A DNA stretch of 64,000 bases from Actinomycetes bacterium (GTDB taxonomy: Bacteria > Actinomycetota > Actinomycetes > Mycobacteriales > Mycobacteriaceae): assembly GCA_023461275.1 (NCBI GenBank), contig JAEYMI010000048.1, positions 201,381-265,380 of the forward strand, in the 5' to 3' direction. The notes beneath the pieces are model-generated. The model did not search any database. It saw only the letters and a list, made by a program, of their open reading frames with translations, and was not told the DNA's origin. Positions 27,133-36,221 of the stretch are shown in pieces. The translations under genes were made by a program, and so were the position numbers. Every line of letters starts with the position of its first letter. The stretch's first letter is position 1.

Positions 27133-27927
27133 ATGACAAGTCTCGACCTTCCGGTATCCGGCCCAGCCTGGCCCACGTGCGCACTCGGCGCCTGGGCTGC
27201 TGCGTGGCGGTCCGGACACTGCTCCCCCGACGATGTCGCCGACGTCCTGGGCGAGTTCGCCGACCGGCACATCCTCGACGACGCCGAATCGCCGGCCCCG
27301 GTAGGCGCCGACGACCGGCTGGCCATTCTCGCGTTGCTGCGCCGCGCCTCGTCGATCGGTGTCCGCCTACCGTCCGCCGGTGCGCCGCAAGGCCTTCCAC
27401 CGGGCGCAGCGACAACCGCAGCCTTCCACAGCGGCGAAGTCCTCGTCGTCGACGACGGCGGGCACGAACCGCTCGCACTGCTTCCGACCCTCGGCGACAC
27501 CGTGTGCCGGTGGGCGCTCCGTCGATTTCCCGCGCCTCCGGCCGCCGACGATGGCCACGGTCTCGGTCAGGTTGAGTACGACCTCATCCAGGCCGTCCGC
27601 GAAGGTGCCGAGATCATCGGCCGCCTCGGCGACACCGGCGTGCGCAGCAGGTCCCGCGGGACCGACATCCGCACATCGATCGCGCGGATGACCACACACC
27701 TGCAGGTATTGATGCCGCCACACGACAATTCCCGCGCGACCCGCATCCTGGAATCGGCCGCACAGGTCGAGGCGGTGCTGCGGGTCGCGACCTCGAATCA
27801 GATCACCGTCGGCGCCACCGCGGTCCACCATGACCTCACCGATGGCCATGTACGACAACTATTTTCGCTGACGCGCTCGGCCCGCGCCGCAGCCGTGAAC
27901 GCGGTCATCCGCGACTTCGCGCGATAG
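27133..27927 (+). CDS. Conserved hypothetical protein next to DUF3097
   Basis: 264 aa, divergent from DUF3097 with 82 bp between. I do not recognise a named domain. The N-terminal 80 residues look like an acyl-carrier-free helical domain (CALGAWAAAWRSGHCSPDDV), followed by a linker with LVVDDGGHEPLALLP and a helical C-terminal half (LGQVEYDLIQAVREGAEIIG). No membrane segment or signal peptide is visible. A possible -10 element TATCGT (27118-27123) ends 9 nt before the ATG. A strong hairpin terminator follows. Confidence 0.75.
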   Translation: MTSLDLPVSGPAWPTCALGAWAAAWRSGHCSPDDVADVLGEFADRHILDDAESPAPVGADDRLAILALLRRASSIGVRLPSAGAPQGLPPGAATTAAFHSGEVLVVDDGGHEPLALLPTLGDTVCRWALRRFPAPPAADDGHGLGQVEYDLIQAVREGAEIIGRLGDTGVRSRSRGTDIRTSIARMTTHLQVLMPPHDNSRATRILESAAQVEAVLRVATSNQITVGATAVHHDLTDGHVRQLFSLTRSARAAAVNAVIRDFAR

Positions 27928-27940
27928 AAAAGCCTACTTC

Positions 27941-27969
27941 GACCGGCCGCCCCTCAGTGGCGGCCGGTC
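27941..27969 (+). terminator. Rho-independent-type terminator
   Basis: GACCGGCCGCC (27941-27951) and its exact reverse complement (27959-27969) flank a 7-nt loop. A short T-run (27980-27984 region) follows. It closes the preceding gene and marks the left edge of the AT-richer insert. Confidence 0.8.
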
Positions 27970-28123
27970 AATGCATCCGATTTTCGCAGAGTAGTGACAC
28001 ATAGCGAAGATTCTTGGCGCTTACGTCAAAACCTTCCCACCTTTCCAGGACATGTAACTCGCACATGGCAATCGCATACGTGAGAATGGTCAAATTAAGC
28101 CACCCCAAGGAAAGGTTCCCGAT

Positions 28124-28216
28124 ATGAGTGAAATCGCAGTAATCGTCGTGCTCGCAATTGCATTCGGCGCGATGTGCGGGTACATGTACGCCAAATCAAT
28201 CTACTTGCACAAATGA
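28124..28216 (+). CDS. 30-aa single-pass membrane peptide
   Basis: ATG at 28124 opens a 30-codon frame: MSEIAVIVVLAIAFGAM followed by CGYMYAKSIYLHK. Residues 4-23 form one membrane span, with a basic, aromatic C-terminal tail. AAAGG stands 8 nt upstream and a strong terminator follows at 28252, so the frame has its own transcription signals. Function unknown; it could be a toxin-type or sensor/partner peptide for the adjacent convergent gene, but nothing in the sequence decides. No antitoxin RNA is recognised. Confidence 0.6.
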   Translation: MSEIAVIVVLAIAFGAMCGYMYAKSIYLHK

Positions 28217-28251
28217 CTCGGACTCGCTAGCAAAAAGTCCGAATGCCACCC

Positions 28252-28295
28252 TGAAATAGTTCCAGATCTCGCATTCGAGGTCTGGAACTATTTCA
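28252..28295. terminator. Long hairpin terminator shared by convergent genes
   Basis: TGAAATAGTTCCAGATCTC (from 28252) pairs with GAGGTCTGGAACTATTTCA (ending 28295), leaving one mismatch in a stem of about 19 bp. On the minus strand the arm includes the stop codon of the large accessory gene; on the plus strand T-rich sequence follows. It can terminate both directions. Confidence 0.75.
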
Positions 28296-29765
28296 TTTCT
28301 GAAGCCTTTTTATCAACTCTAGCTCCCGAACCTTAGCCATGATTCCGAACTGCATGGTAGGGTCGGGACTATCACCGAGAAGATGTAACTCGATGTCATT
28401 CATCACCTCAAGGCGCGCTAAATCGTATACGGATGGCTCATCAAGATCAGGATGAGCCAGAAATTCCCGGGAAGATTCTGTCGCGACCTTGACACGATCT
28501 ATAAGAGAACTCTGTTGGCTGTGTGAACTAGTTCGTCCCGCGCGCATTTCTGCCGCTATGAACATACTTGCAGCTTCGACCAATCTGACATTGGACCGAA
28601 TTATCTGCGGATTCAGGGGGCCACCAACACTCCGAGAAAGGTCGACCGCCTCCGATGCGCGGCGAAGCGAGTAATTCGCGATTCTAAATGCATCGGATAG
28701 GCTACGAGCTTTGTACCGCGGATCGTTCATGTAAAGCGTAGCCATTCGCCTTCGCCAAGCAGAGTCCCCAATATAGAAAGTCTCGCGCGAAGATGGTGTC
28801 ATCTCAGATTGCCTCGATCGAAGAATTGCGAATATTTTCTCAACTTCCAGGTATCGTTCTTTGCCAGCTAAGGCGACGCTATGCAGTACGTACGCGTTAA
28901 CGACCCTGTCTGACAGACCTTCGTACTCGAAGGACTTCTTTAACCACGGCGCTGCAGCCGGAATTAGCTGTGGATGCTCAGACTCCGCTTGAGCGAGAAT
29001 AAGAGCACCGATCGCGACATAGTCGCGATCAAGGTGGTCTAGCACATTGTCGGTTATGACCTGGAGTATCCATGCACAGCCTTTCGGAACCACACCTCTT
29101 CCAAGTGAGCTCCTCAAGGAATCGATAAGGGGCTTCGCGTCAGGGTTGTCCACTCGAAACAGTTCATCGATCATGTCGAAACCCACGCCGTCAGAGTCGA
29201 TCTCAAAAGCAAGGCTGGAACTATTCAGAAGTAGATTTGCAGGATGAAGTTCGGAAGCCGGCCTAGGTCGCGGCATTCTCTTCGAGCTAGAATTGGAGTT
29301 TAAAATTACCCATAGTGCGATTGATATCTGAGCGAATGCCCGATTTCTATATTTGGCATGAATCCTCTTGTTTTTCCACGGTACATTCTCGTACTTGGAC
29401 TCCCACCAAGAGATTGCCAGCAAGTCGTCCTCGTTCTTATAGTTCACATGAGGAAGCTCGAGTCGCTCACGTACCCATTCTAGACCGTCAGCTATTGCCG
29501 TCCTTAGAGCTTGTTTCTCAAGACAGGTAACCCACGCCTCCTTCGCTGGATCAACCTGCTTCGGCGGTGCTGATTTCAATGTTACCGGCCTTTCAGGCCA
29601 GGACTTGGCAAGTCTCTCAATGGCGCTCTTGGTGAGAGCCGGGACCGTCGTCCCGAGTCCGTCGGACACAGGGGGACGACCTCTGGAATTTCTGTAGCCC
29701 GAATTCGACACGAGATTGCTTATTGAAATCTGATGACTTTTAATAGATTTGTCCGGGAGGACCAA
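28293..29765 (-). CDS. Accessory protein of unknown function, main frame (probably 3' part of a frameshifted gene)
   Basis: 490 aa from a TTG at 29765. The frame stays open upstream to about 29829 and reads IYLSDDDRAILCWKFGLELL, so the true protein probably starts in the other frame (see the 29720-30013 entry). I do not recognise it. It is soluble, helical towards the C-terminus (possible TPR-like repeats from residue 250: YVAIGALILAQAESEHPQL, RVVNAYVLHSVALAGKERYLE, SLSDAFRIANYSLRRASEAV), with a Trp/Lys-rich middle. GC is about 45% in a sampled line (28681-28740) against over 65% in flanking genes, and rare codons are frequent, so it looks horizontally acquired. Confidence 0.7.
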   Translation of the reverse strand: MVLPDKSIKSHQISISNLVSNSGYRNSRGRPPVSDGLGTTVPALTKSAIERLAKSWPERPVTLKSAPPKQVDPAKEAWVTCLEKQALRTAIADGLEWVRERLELPHVNYKNEDDLLAISWWESKYENVPWKNKRIHAKYRNRAFAQISIALWVILNSNSSSKRMPRPRPASELHPANLLLNSSSLAFEIDSDGVGFDMIDELFRVDNPDAKPLIDSLRSSLGRGVVPKGCAWILQVITDNVLDHLDRDYVAIGALILAQAESEHPQLIPAAAPWLKKSFEYEGLSDRVVNAYVLHSVALAGKERYLEVEKIFAILRSRQSEMTPSSRETFYIGDSAWRRRMATLYMNDPRYKARSLSDAFRIANYSLRRASEAVDLSRSVGGPLNPQIIRSNVRLVEAASMFIAAEMRAGRTSSHSQQSSLIDRVKVATESSREFLAHPDLDEPSVYDLARLEVMNDIELHLLGDSPDPTMQFGIMAKVRELELIKRLQK

Positions 29766-30013
29766 TAATTCAAGACCAAACTTCCAACACAGTATAGCTC
29801 TGTCGTCATCACTAAGATATATATACAGTTACGTAGCTCTAACCAAATCAAATGCCTTATTAATCCAAGAGGTCTGGCGTTTCCAGATTCGTCAACAATA
29901 TACCCTCTAACTGAACTTGGAACTCTATCCCAGAGTTTGGTAACAGATTCCCCAAGCACCATTGACCTGAACAGAGCGAGAACACTCCCTACGTCTTCAG
30001 GCGAAACAGTCAT
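29720..30013 (-). CDS. N-terminal fragment of the accessory protein
   Basis: ATG at 30013 with GGGGGAGG 5 nt upstream opens MTVSPEDVGSVLALFRSMVL and continues through LGLIRHLIWLELRNCIY before leaving the plausible reading after the ATATATATA tract (29817-29825); it then runs about 35 more codons to a stop at 29720. Deleting one AT unit joins this frame to the downstream one (NCIY then LSDDDRAIL), giving a protein of about 570 aa. The frame is open further upstream to 30199, into the hemH end, without a better start. Confidence 0.6.
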   Translation of the reverse strand: MTVSPEDVGSVLALFRSMVLGESVTKLWDRVPSSVRGYIVDESGNARPLGLIRHLIWLELRNCIYILVMTTELYCVGSLVLNYWSSRTNLLKVIRFQ

Positions 30014-30146
30014 AGCCCTCCCCCTCGCTCCCCTAGCGCAGACAGCGACACCCCGATTCCTGCGACGTTGGTCATCGTCGGTTGCAAGTTTACTGAGGAA
30101 AGCAACCCTACTGGCGAGAACCTCATGACGATGGTGAGTCGAAAGG

Positions 30147-31232
30147 CTACTTCCGTTCGCGCCCTGTCGGTACACAACACCGTTCCCGACAGGTCGCACC
30201 GTTATCGCCGCAACCGAGTGGGCGCCCCGGCACCGGCGACACCGCGTCCCCGCGAAAACGCTCGATGAGGTCGGCGATCATCTCGATGAAGCGCGGATCG
30301 GTACCCACGGTATCGGCGCGCACGTAGTCCAGCCCGAGACGTGCAGCGGTGTCCTTGGCTTCATGATCGAGGTCGTAAACCACCTCGAGATGGTCCGAGA
30401 TGAATCCCACCGGGCACACGATCACCTGCTCAACCCCTTGCGCGGCAAGCGATTCGAGATGATCACAGATGTCGGGCTCCAGCCACGGCACCGACGGTGG
30501 TCCAGACCGGGACTGCCAGACCTGATCGAACTCGTCGCCGAAGTCGGCAAGATGCGCGACGGCACGCGAGGCCGCCCAGACCTGGCGGCTGTAGAGATGT
30601 CCGCCTTGGCCGGCCGGGCCGCCGGTCGCGTCGGCCGCTATCGGTATCGAATGCGCGGTGAACACCAGCCGTGGCGGCTCCGACGCCGCGGGCAGCTCAG
30701 CTCGCGCACGGAGTACCGTGTCGGCGCACGCCCGCAGAAAGAGCGGTGAATCCCAGTACTGCGGCAGCTTTCGCAGCAGCATCGGGTCGTCGCCGATCTC
30801 CGGCAGTCGGGTCGCCGCCGCAGCCAGCGCGCGTCCGATGTCCTCGTGGTACTGACGACACCCCGAGTATCCGCCCCATGCCGAGGTCGGGAACACCAGC
30901 ACCCGACGATGCCCGTCGCGATACATCTGCTCAACAGTGTCCTCCACCAGCGGATGCCAGTTCCGGTTGCCGAAGTACACCGGTTCGGCGATGCCCCGAT
31001 CGACCAGCACGCCCCGCAGCGCGGCCATCATGTCCAGGTTGAGCCGGTTGATCGGCGACTCGCCACCGAAGCGCAGGTAGTGCTGCGCCACCTCGTCGAG
31101 TCGTTCCGGTGGCACCCCACGACCGCGCGTCACATTCTCGAGGAACGGACGGACATCCTCGGGACCATCCGGCCCCCCGAACGAGAGGAACAGGATGGCG
31201 TCGAAAGGCCGCGCGGCCGGGCTGACTGTCAC
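30147..31232 (-). CDS. hemH: Ferrochelatase
   Basis: 361 aa. It inserts ferrous iron into a porphyrin in the last or penultimate heme step (actinobacteria use coproporphyrin). Motifs: FLSFGGPDGPEDVRPFLENV at the N-terminus, the catalytic-His region TAHSIP, and VCPVGFISDHLEVVYDLD. The C-terminal tail has CGDNGATCRERCC, matching the [2Fe-2S] cysteines of actinobacterial ferrochelatases. GTG at 31232 lies 10 bp after inhA. The fabG1-inhA-hemH order is the mycobacterial operon. Confidence 0.94.
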   Translation of the reverse strand: MTVSPAARPFDAILFLSFGGPDGPEDVRPFLENVTRGRGVPPERLDEVAQHYLRFGGESPINRLNLDMMAALRGVLVDRGIAEPVYFGNRNWHPLVEDTVEQMYRDGHRRVLVFPTSAWGGYSGCRQYHEDIGRALAAAATRLPEIGDDPMLLRKLPQYWDSPLFLRACADTVLRARAELPAASEPPRLVFTAHSIPIAADATGGPAGQGGHLYSRQVWAASRAVAHLADFGDEFDQVWQSRSGPPSVPWLEPDICDHLESLAAQGVEQVIVCPVGFISDHLEVVYDLDHEAKDTAARLGLDYVRADTVGTDPRFIEMIADLIERFRGDAVSPVPGRPLGCGDNGATCRERCCVPTGRERK

Positions 31233-31242
31233 TGTCGTGCTG

Positions 31243-32082
31243 TCACTGTGCGGTGAGGAAGTCTTCCGGGAACCACGTGTTGTGGCTGGCTCCGCCGTCG
31301 ACGTAGACGATCGAACCGGTGGTGCCGGGCAGGAAGTCCGACAGCAGCGCGCACACGCTGGTGCCGACGACGCCCGGATCGTCGACGTTCCAGCCGATCG
31401 GCGAGGCGCCGTTCCAGTAATCGTTGAGCATGTTCAGCTTCTTGGCATCATCGGTCGCGGTACCCGAGATGGCCTTGGCGGCGAGGGTCTTGATCGGCCC
31501 GGCGGCCACCAGATTCGATCGGATCTTCTTGGCGTAGCCCACTTCTCGCGCCACGTAGCGATTCACCGACTCCAGCGCGGCCTTCGCCACTCCCATCCAG
31601 TTGTAGTCCGGCATCGCGGTCCGCGGATCGAAGTCCATGCCGACGATCGAGCCGCGCTCGTTCATCACCGGCAGAGCCGCACGCGCCAGCGACGCGTAGC
31701 TCCACGCGGAGATCTCAAACGCCTTGGCCACATCAGGTCCCGGTCCATCGAGGAAGGGCAGGGAGTCCGGTCCCATCAGGGTGCGCGGAGCGAAGGCGAT
31801 CGAGTGCACCAGGCCGTCGATGCCGTTGGGCGCCAGCTCACGAACCTTGTCGGCCAGCTCGCCGAGGCTGGTCTCGTCGGTGACGTCGAGCGGAATCGCC
31901 GGCGGCACTTCGGAAGGCAACCGCTTGGCGATGCGGTCGATCAGTCGGAGACGTTCGGGGATGCCGGTGATGATCACCGTTGCGCCCTGCTCCTGGGCTA
32001 CTTTGGCCGTGCTGAACGCGATGGACGCGTCGGTGATGATGCCGGTGACCAGTACGGTCTTGCCGTCGAGAATTCCGCTCAC
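31243..32082 (-). CDS. inhA: Enoyl-[acyl-carrier-protein] reductase (NADH), FAS-II
   Basis: 279 aa. It reduces the trans-2-enoyl-ACP in mycolic acid elongation and is the isoniazid target in mycobacteria. VSGILDGKTVLVTGIITD aligns with the start of M. tuberculosis InhA; HSIAFAPRT holds the residue equivalent to Ser94, and YNWMGVAKAALES the catalytic Tyr and Lys. GTG at 32082 is preferred (GAGGAG 11 nt upstream); an in-frame GTG 12 bp earlier collides with that site. Its presence supports a mycolate-producing host. Confidence 0.94.
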   Translation of the reverse strand: MSGILDGKTVLVTGIITDASIAFSTAKVAQEQGATVIITGIPERLRLIDRIAKRLPSEVPPAIPLDVTDETSLGELADKVRELAPNGIDGLVHSIAFAPRTLMGPDSLPFLDGPGPDVAKAFEISAWSYASLARAALPVMNERGSIVGMDFDPRTAMPDYNWMGVAKAALESVNRYVAREVGYAKKIRSNLVAAGPIKTLAAKAISGTATDDAKKLNMLNDYWNGASPIGWNVDDPGVVGTSVCALLSDFLPGTTGSIVYVDGGASHNTWFPEDFLTAQ

Positions 32083-32164
32083 TGTCTGTCTCACTCCTCT
32101 TTAGGTGTGGTGCATGGTCGGCGTGGGATGAAGGGACCGCTGGGTACCGGCTTGGCCGAAACCG

Positions 32165-32902
32165 TCAGTGGCCCATGCCGAGACCGCCGTCGACGTTGAT
32201 CACGTTGCCGGTCACGTAGGCGGAGTCGTCGGACGCCAGGAACGACACCACGGCCGCCACCTCTTCCGGCTGGCCCATCCGCTTGGCCGGGATGGCTTGA
32301 TCCACAGCGGTTTTGGTGTATTCCTCGGGCAGACTACGGGTCATGTCGGTGTCGATCAGACCGGGTGCGACGACGTTGGCGGTGATGTTGCGGCCGCCGA
32401 GTTCGCGGGTGACCGACCGGGCCAGGCCGATGACACCGGCCTTGGACGCCGCATAGTTGGCCTGCCCGGGTGTACCCATCAGACCGACCACCGAACCGAG
32501 GTAGATGAACCGGCCCCAGCGCTTCTTCAGCATGTCGCGGGTGGCTGCCTTGGTCACGCGGAAAGCACCGGTCAGGTTGGCGTCGACGACGTTCTCGAAG
32601 CTGTCCACGCTCATGCGCATCAACAACGTGTCGGCGGTGATGCCGGCGTTGGACACCACCACTTCCACCGGGCCCTGGTGTTCGGCGACCTCTTTGAAAG
32701 CTGCCTCCACCGAATCGGTGTCGGTGACATCGCAGGTGACACCGAAGAGACCTTCCGGTGCCCCCGAGCCGCGGTGGGTTACCGCGACCTTGTGTCCGTC
32801 GTCGGCGAGTCGACGAGCGACCGCCAGTCCGATTCCGCGATTGCCGCCGGTCACCAGTACCGAGCGTGAGACACGTGCACGAGCTTCATTGCTGTCTGAC
32901 AT
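32165..32902 (-). CDS. fabG1: 3-oxoacyl-ACP reductase (MabA type)
   Basis: 245-aa short-chain dehydrogenase. SVLVTGGNRGIGLAVAR binds NADPH, NAGIT follows, the GSVVG Ser and YAASKAG Tyr/Lys are catalytic, and PGLIDTDM closes the pocket. It is the beta-ketoacyl reduction step before InhA in FAS-II. ATG at 32902. A 70- to 80-bp spacer separates it from inhA, as in mycobacteria where both share a promoter. Confidence 0.94.
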   Translation of the reverse strand: MSDSNEARARVSRSVLVTGGNRGIGLAVARRLADDGHKVAVTHRGSGAPEGLFGVTCDVTDTDSVEAAFKEVAEHQGPVEVVVSNAGITADTLLMRMSVDSFENVVDANLTGAFRVTKAATRDMLKKRWGRFIYLGSVVGLMGTPGQANYAASKAGVIGLARSVTRELGGRNITANVVAPGLIDTDMTRSLPEEYTKTAVDQAIPAKRMGQPEEVAAVVSFLASDDSAYVTGNVINVDGGLGMGH

Positions 32903-32984
32903 GGTGGCACACCCTATCCGTTCGTCATCGTCATCTGTGCACCGACCCGCAAAGCACCTGGGCCGGTTCGAGCGCCCCCTGCGC

Positions 32985-33959
32985 TCACGGGAGACGTCTG
33001 TTGATGGCCAGCGCCGCGAAGGCCGATGCGAGCGCCAACAACGTGCCGGCGATCAGCCACGGTCGCGAGTTGTCGCCCCGGCGTTTCTCATACCCGATCT
33101 GTTGCTGCAGCGTCTCATACACGCGGTTGAGTTCGTCCAGGCTCGACGCGGTGAAGAACTCGCCACCGGACAGGTTGGCGATCTTGCGCAGCGATTCGTC
33201 GTCGACGGGCACCGGCACCTGATCGCCCTCGAGGTCGACGGTGCCGCCCATGGTGCCGAAGGAGATCGTCGAGACCGGGATCTTGAGCTCCTTGGCCTTG
33301 CGCGCCGCGGTGAACGCTCCGCGCGGATCATTCGGGTCGTCGGGCACCGTCTCCTTGCCGTCGGAGAGCAGCACGATGCGCGCCGGGGGTGCCGCCGCGT
33401 CACCACCCAACACCGCGTTGAGGGTCTGGATCTGCTGGATCGCGGCGAAAATACCCTCACCGGTCGCGGTCTTGTCGTCCAACCGCAGCTTGTCGACGGC
33501 CTCTTTGGTGGCGTTGTGATCGGGTGTCGGGGACACCAGGGTCGCCGCGGTGCCGGCGAATGAGATGAGGCCGAGGTTGATGCCGTCGGTGAGCTCGTCG
33601 GCGAACTTCTTTGCCGACTCCTGGGCGGCCTTGATCCGGGTCGGCGCCACATCGGTGGCGTTCATCGACCGTGACACGTCCATCACCAGGATCACCGTGG
33701 CCTTGTTCCGCGGAACCCGACGATCGGCCTGCGGACCGGCGATGGCCACCACCAGCAGGATCAGCGAGACGAGCAGGAGCGCGATGGGGACATGCCGCCA
33801 TCGGTTGGGCTTCTGCGGCGACACCCGATCGAGGATGTCGGTGTTGGCGAACGCGAACGCCCGCTGGCGACGTAACCGCAGGACGTAGACGTAGACCGCC
33901 CCCAGGGCGACGACGACCAGCAGAAGCAACAGCCACCACGGGCTGGCGAGGATGGACAC
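32985..33959 (-). CDS. VWA-domain membrane protein (Rv1481-like, BatA type)
   Basis: 324 aa: two N-terminal membrane segments (about residues 5-27 and 53-75), a von Willebrand A domain with an intact metal site (DVSRSMNATD; later SFAGTA and LLSDGKE) and a C-terminal membrane segment. The long extracytoplasmic or cytoplasmic VWA domain usually partners MoxR AAA+ ATPases. GTG at 33959 leaves 7 bp after the DUF58 gene; an upstream codon at 33986 would overlap it. Confidence 0.9.
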   Translation of the reverse strand: MSILASPWWLLLLLVVVALGAVYVYVLRLRRQRAFAFANTDILDRVSPQKPNRWRHVPIALLLVSLILLVVAIAGPQADRRVPRNKATVILVMDVSRSMNATDVAPTRIKAAQESAKKFADELTDGINLGLISFAGTAATLVSPTPDHNATKEAVDKLRLDDKTATGEGIFAAIQQIQTLNAVLGGDAAAPPARIVLLSDGKETVPDDPNDPRGAFTAARKAKELKIPVSTISFGTMGGTVDLEGDQVPVPVDDESLRKIANLSGGEFFTASSLDELNRVYETLQQQIGYEKRRGDNSRPWLIAGTLLALASAFAALAINRRLP

Positions 33960-33966
33960 GTCCGAT

Positions 33967-34905
33967 TCACCCCACCCCGGCCGCAAGTCCGCGGCGACGC
34001 CGGCCGACGAACTTGACGGTGTCGGAGATCCAGTCGCGATCGGTACGCAGACTCAGCACCGGACCACCACAGCTGCGAATCGTGCGATGAACCTGTTGCT
34101 GGTGTGCGCGGGCAGCGGCCGCGAAGTCCTGTCGGACGCGGTCGGTGATGGTGACGTCGCGAACCTCGCCGGACTCGGCGTCGGCCAGGGTCACCTCGCC
34201 GATCGCGGGCAGATCCATGTCTCGTGGGTCGAGCACTTCGACGGCGAGCAACTCGTGGTGACCGCCGATCGCCCGTAGCGAGCGCTCCCAGTCGATCGGG
34301 CCGAGGAAGTCACTGATCACCACGGCGAGACCTCGTCGGCGCATGGGTCGGCGTAGCGCCTCCAGACCGGCCTTGAGGTCACCGCGCACACCGGGCCCGG
34401 CGCGCCGCGTGGTCGCGATCGTCTTGAGCAGTGTCTGCGCGTGCGCCCGTCCACCTCGGGCGGGCACTCGGACCACCTGATCGCCGGTCACCAGGATCGC
34501 TCCGTGTCGGTTACCACCACCGGAAGTCAGGTGCACCATCGCCGCCGCCGCAGCCACCGCCAGATCGCGTTTGGTGCAGTTCACGCTGCCGAAGTCCAGG
34601 CTGGCCGACACGTCGACGACGAGCCACGTTTCCAGTTCTCGGTCGGCGATCATCTGCCGGACATGCGGCTGAGTGGTCCGGGCGGTCACCGACCACTCCA
34701 TCCGCCGGATGTCGTCACCGGGCTGGTAGGCGCGCGCCTCCCCCGGTTCCGAACCGGGTCCGGGAATCAGACCGAGGTGTTCACCCTGCAGGACGCCGTC
34801 GAGCTTGCGTCGCACGGTGAGTTCGAGTGTCTTGAGGGCAGCGGTCAACTGCGGCTCGGACAACACACCGGCGCCAAGCGACGGCAGTTCGTTATTGGCC
34901 ACCAT
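33967..34905 (-). CDS. DUF58 protein (Rv1480-like)
   Basis: 312 aa, soluble. The DUF58 core GEARAYQPGDDIRRMEWSVTARTTQPHVRQ is followed by a VWA-like fold (VVDVSASLDFG, VVISDF). Functions in the MoxR-DUF58-VWA module, thought to be a chaperone-like system for envelope or metalloproteins. Its ATG overlaps the moxR stop by 14 bp. Confidence 0.9.
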   Translation of the reverse strand: MVANNELPSLGAGVLSEPQLTAALKTLELTVRRKLDGVLQGEHLGLIPGPGSEPGEARAYQPGDDIRRMEWSVTARTTQPHVRQMIADRELETWLVVDVSASLDFGSVNCTKRDLAVAAAAAMVHLTSGGGNRHGAILVTGDQVVRVPARGGRAHAQTLLKTIATTRRAGPGVRGDLKAGLEALRRPMRRRGLAVVISDFLGPIDWERSLRAIGGHHELLAVEVLDPRDMDLPAIGEVTLADAESGEVRDVTITDRVRQDFAAAARAHQQQVHRTIRSCGGPVLSLRTDRDWISDTVKFVGRRRRGLAAGVG

Positions 34906-36064
34906 GCGGTGCTGCCGCCTGATTCACCGGAGCGGCACCGTTGGGTGCCGAATTGTATTGCTGCGGAGCGCCATTGGCGGGGTACCCGGGTTGCGCAGGG
35001 GGATATCCGCCGCCGTTGACCGGCTGTGCACCGACCTGCGGCAGGCCGACGGTCTGCAGCACGCGGGTGATGACGTCGTCGGCGGTGACCTCGTCTGCCA
35101 GGGCGTCGTAGCTCAGCACCAGACGGTGCCGCAGGACATCCGGGACGATCTCGACGACATCGGCGGGCACCACATAGTCGCGGCCACGAATCAGGGCCAG
35201 CGCTCGGGCGGCGGCAACGATACCCAGCGTCGCGCGCGGTGACGCGCCGTAGGACAGCCACGACGCCACGTCGGTCAAGCCGAGTTCGGCGGGGCGTCGG
35301 GTGGTGTTGATGACACGGACGACGTAGTCGACGAGCGCGTGATGGACGAAGACGTTTGCGGCGGTGCGCTGCAACCGGACCATCGTCTCCGGGTCGAGAA
35401 CGCGCGACGCGGTGGGCGGCGTGTTGCCCATGCGATAGACGATCTCGCGCTCCTCCTCGACCGACGGGTAGTCGACGAGCACCTTGAACAGGAAGCGGTC
35501 GCGCTGCGCCTCGGGCAGCGGGTAGACGCCCTCGTTCTCGATGGGGTTCTGGGTGGCCATGACCAGGAACGGATCCGGCATCGGGTAGGTGGTGCCACCG
35601 ATCGACACGTGCCGCTCGGCCATCACCTCGAGCAATGCCGACTGCACTTTCGCCGGCGCACGGTTGATCTCATCGGCCAGCAGGAAGTTGGCCACCACCG
35701 GACCCAGTTCGGTGTCGAACTCTTCCTTGCCCTGGCGGTAGATGCGGGTACCGATGAGGTCGGTCGGCACCAGGTCGGGAGTGAACTGGACTCGGGAGAA
35801 GGTGCCACCGACGACGGTCGCGAAGGTCTCCACCGCGAGTGTCTTGGCGACACCGGGCACGCCTTCGAGGAGGATGTGCCCGCGGGCCAGCAATCCGACC
35901 AGGATTCGCTCGACGAGCTTGTCCTGCCCCACGATCACCCGCTTGACCTCGTACATGGCCCGCTCGAGGAGTGCCACGTCGCCGCCGGACAGCGCTGTCG
36001 GGGAGTCCTGTGCTGACGCCGTGGCGCTCGCACCGGACTCGACGTTTGAGTGCGAAGAGGTCAA
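34892..36064 (-). CDS. moxR1: MoxR-family AAA+ ATPase
   Basis: 390 aa. Walker A GVPGVAKT, Walker B LLADEINRAPAK, sensor-1 region ATQNPIENEGVYPLPEAQRDRF, and the C-terminal lid up to about residue 330, then a disordered Pro/Gly/Asn-rich tail (GYPPAQPGYPANGAPQ). Rv1479 equivalent. The start is TTG at 36064, with AGGAG 7 nt before it; no ATG or GTG fits better. Head of moxR-DUF58-VWA. Confidence 0.92.
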   Translation of the reverse strand: MTSSHSNVESGASATASAQDSPTALSGGDVALLERAMYEVKRVIVGQDKLVERILVGLLARGHILLEGVPGVAKTLAVETFATVVGGTFSRVQFTPDLVPTDLIGTRIYRQGKEEFDTELGPVVANFLLADEINRAPAKVQSALLEVMAERHVSIGGTTYPMPDPFLVMATQNPIENEGVYPLPEAQRDRFLFKVLVDYPSVEEEREIVYRMGNTPPTASRVLDPETMVRLQRTAANVFVHHALVDYVVRVINTTRRPAELGLTDVASWLSYGASPRATLGIVAAARALALIRGRDYVVPADVVEIVPDVLRHRLVLSYDALADEVTADDVITRVLQTVGLPQVGAQPVNGGGYPPAQPGYPANGAPQQYNSAPNGAAPVNQAAAPHGGQ

Positions 36065-36221
36065 CCCTGTGCTCCTGTTCGTTCGCGATACGCCCGGCCG
36101 TCTCGTCGACGCGGCGCCTCGCCAGATGTCCGTGCCAGCCTAGTCGGGTGATCTGAAATCTCGCCAAGAAGGGCTGGCGTGTTCGACGACGGACTCGACC
36201 GATGACGGGCCGAGTGCGCCG

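Noticed and set aside
28124..28216. Type I toxin-antitoxin reading of the 30-aa peptide
   Set aside because: The peptide is hydrophobic and short, but no antisense RNA promoter or partner is visible, so the class is not claimed.
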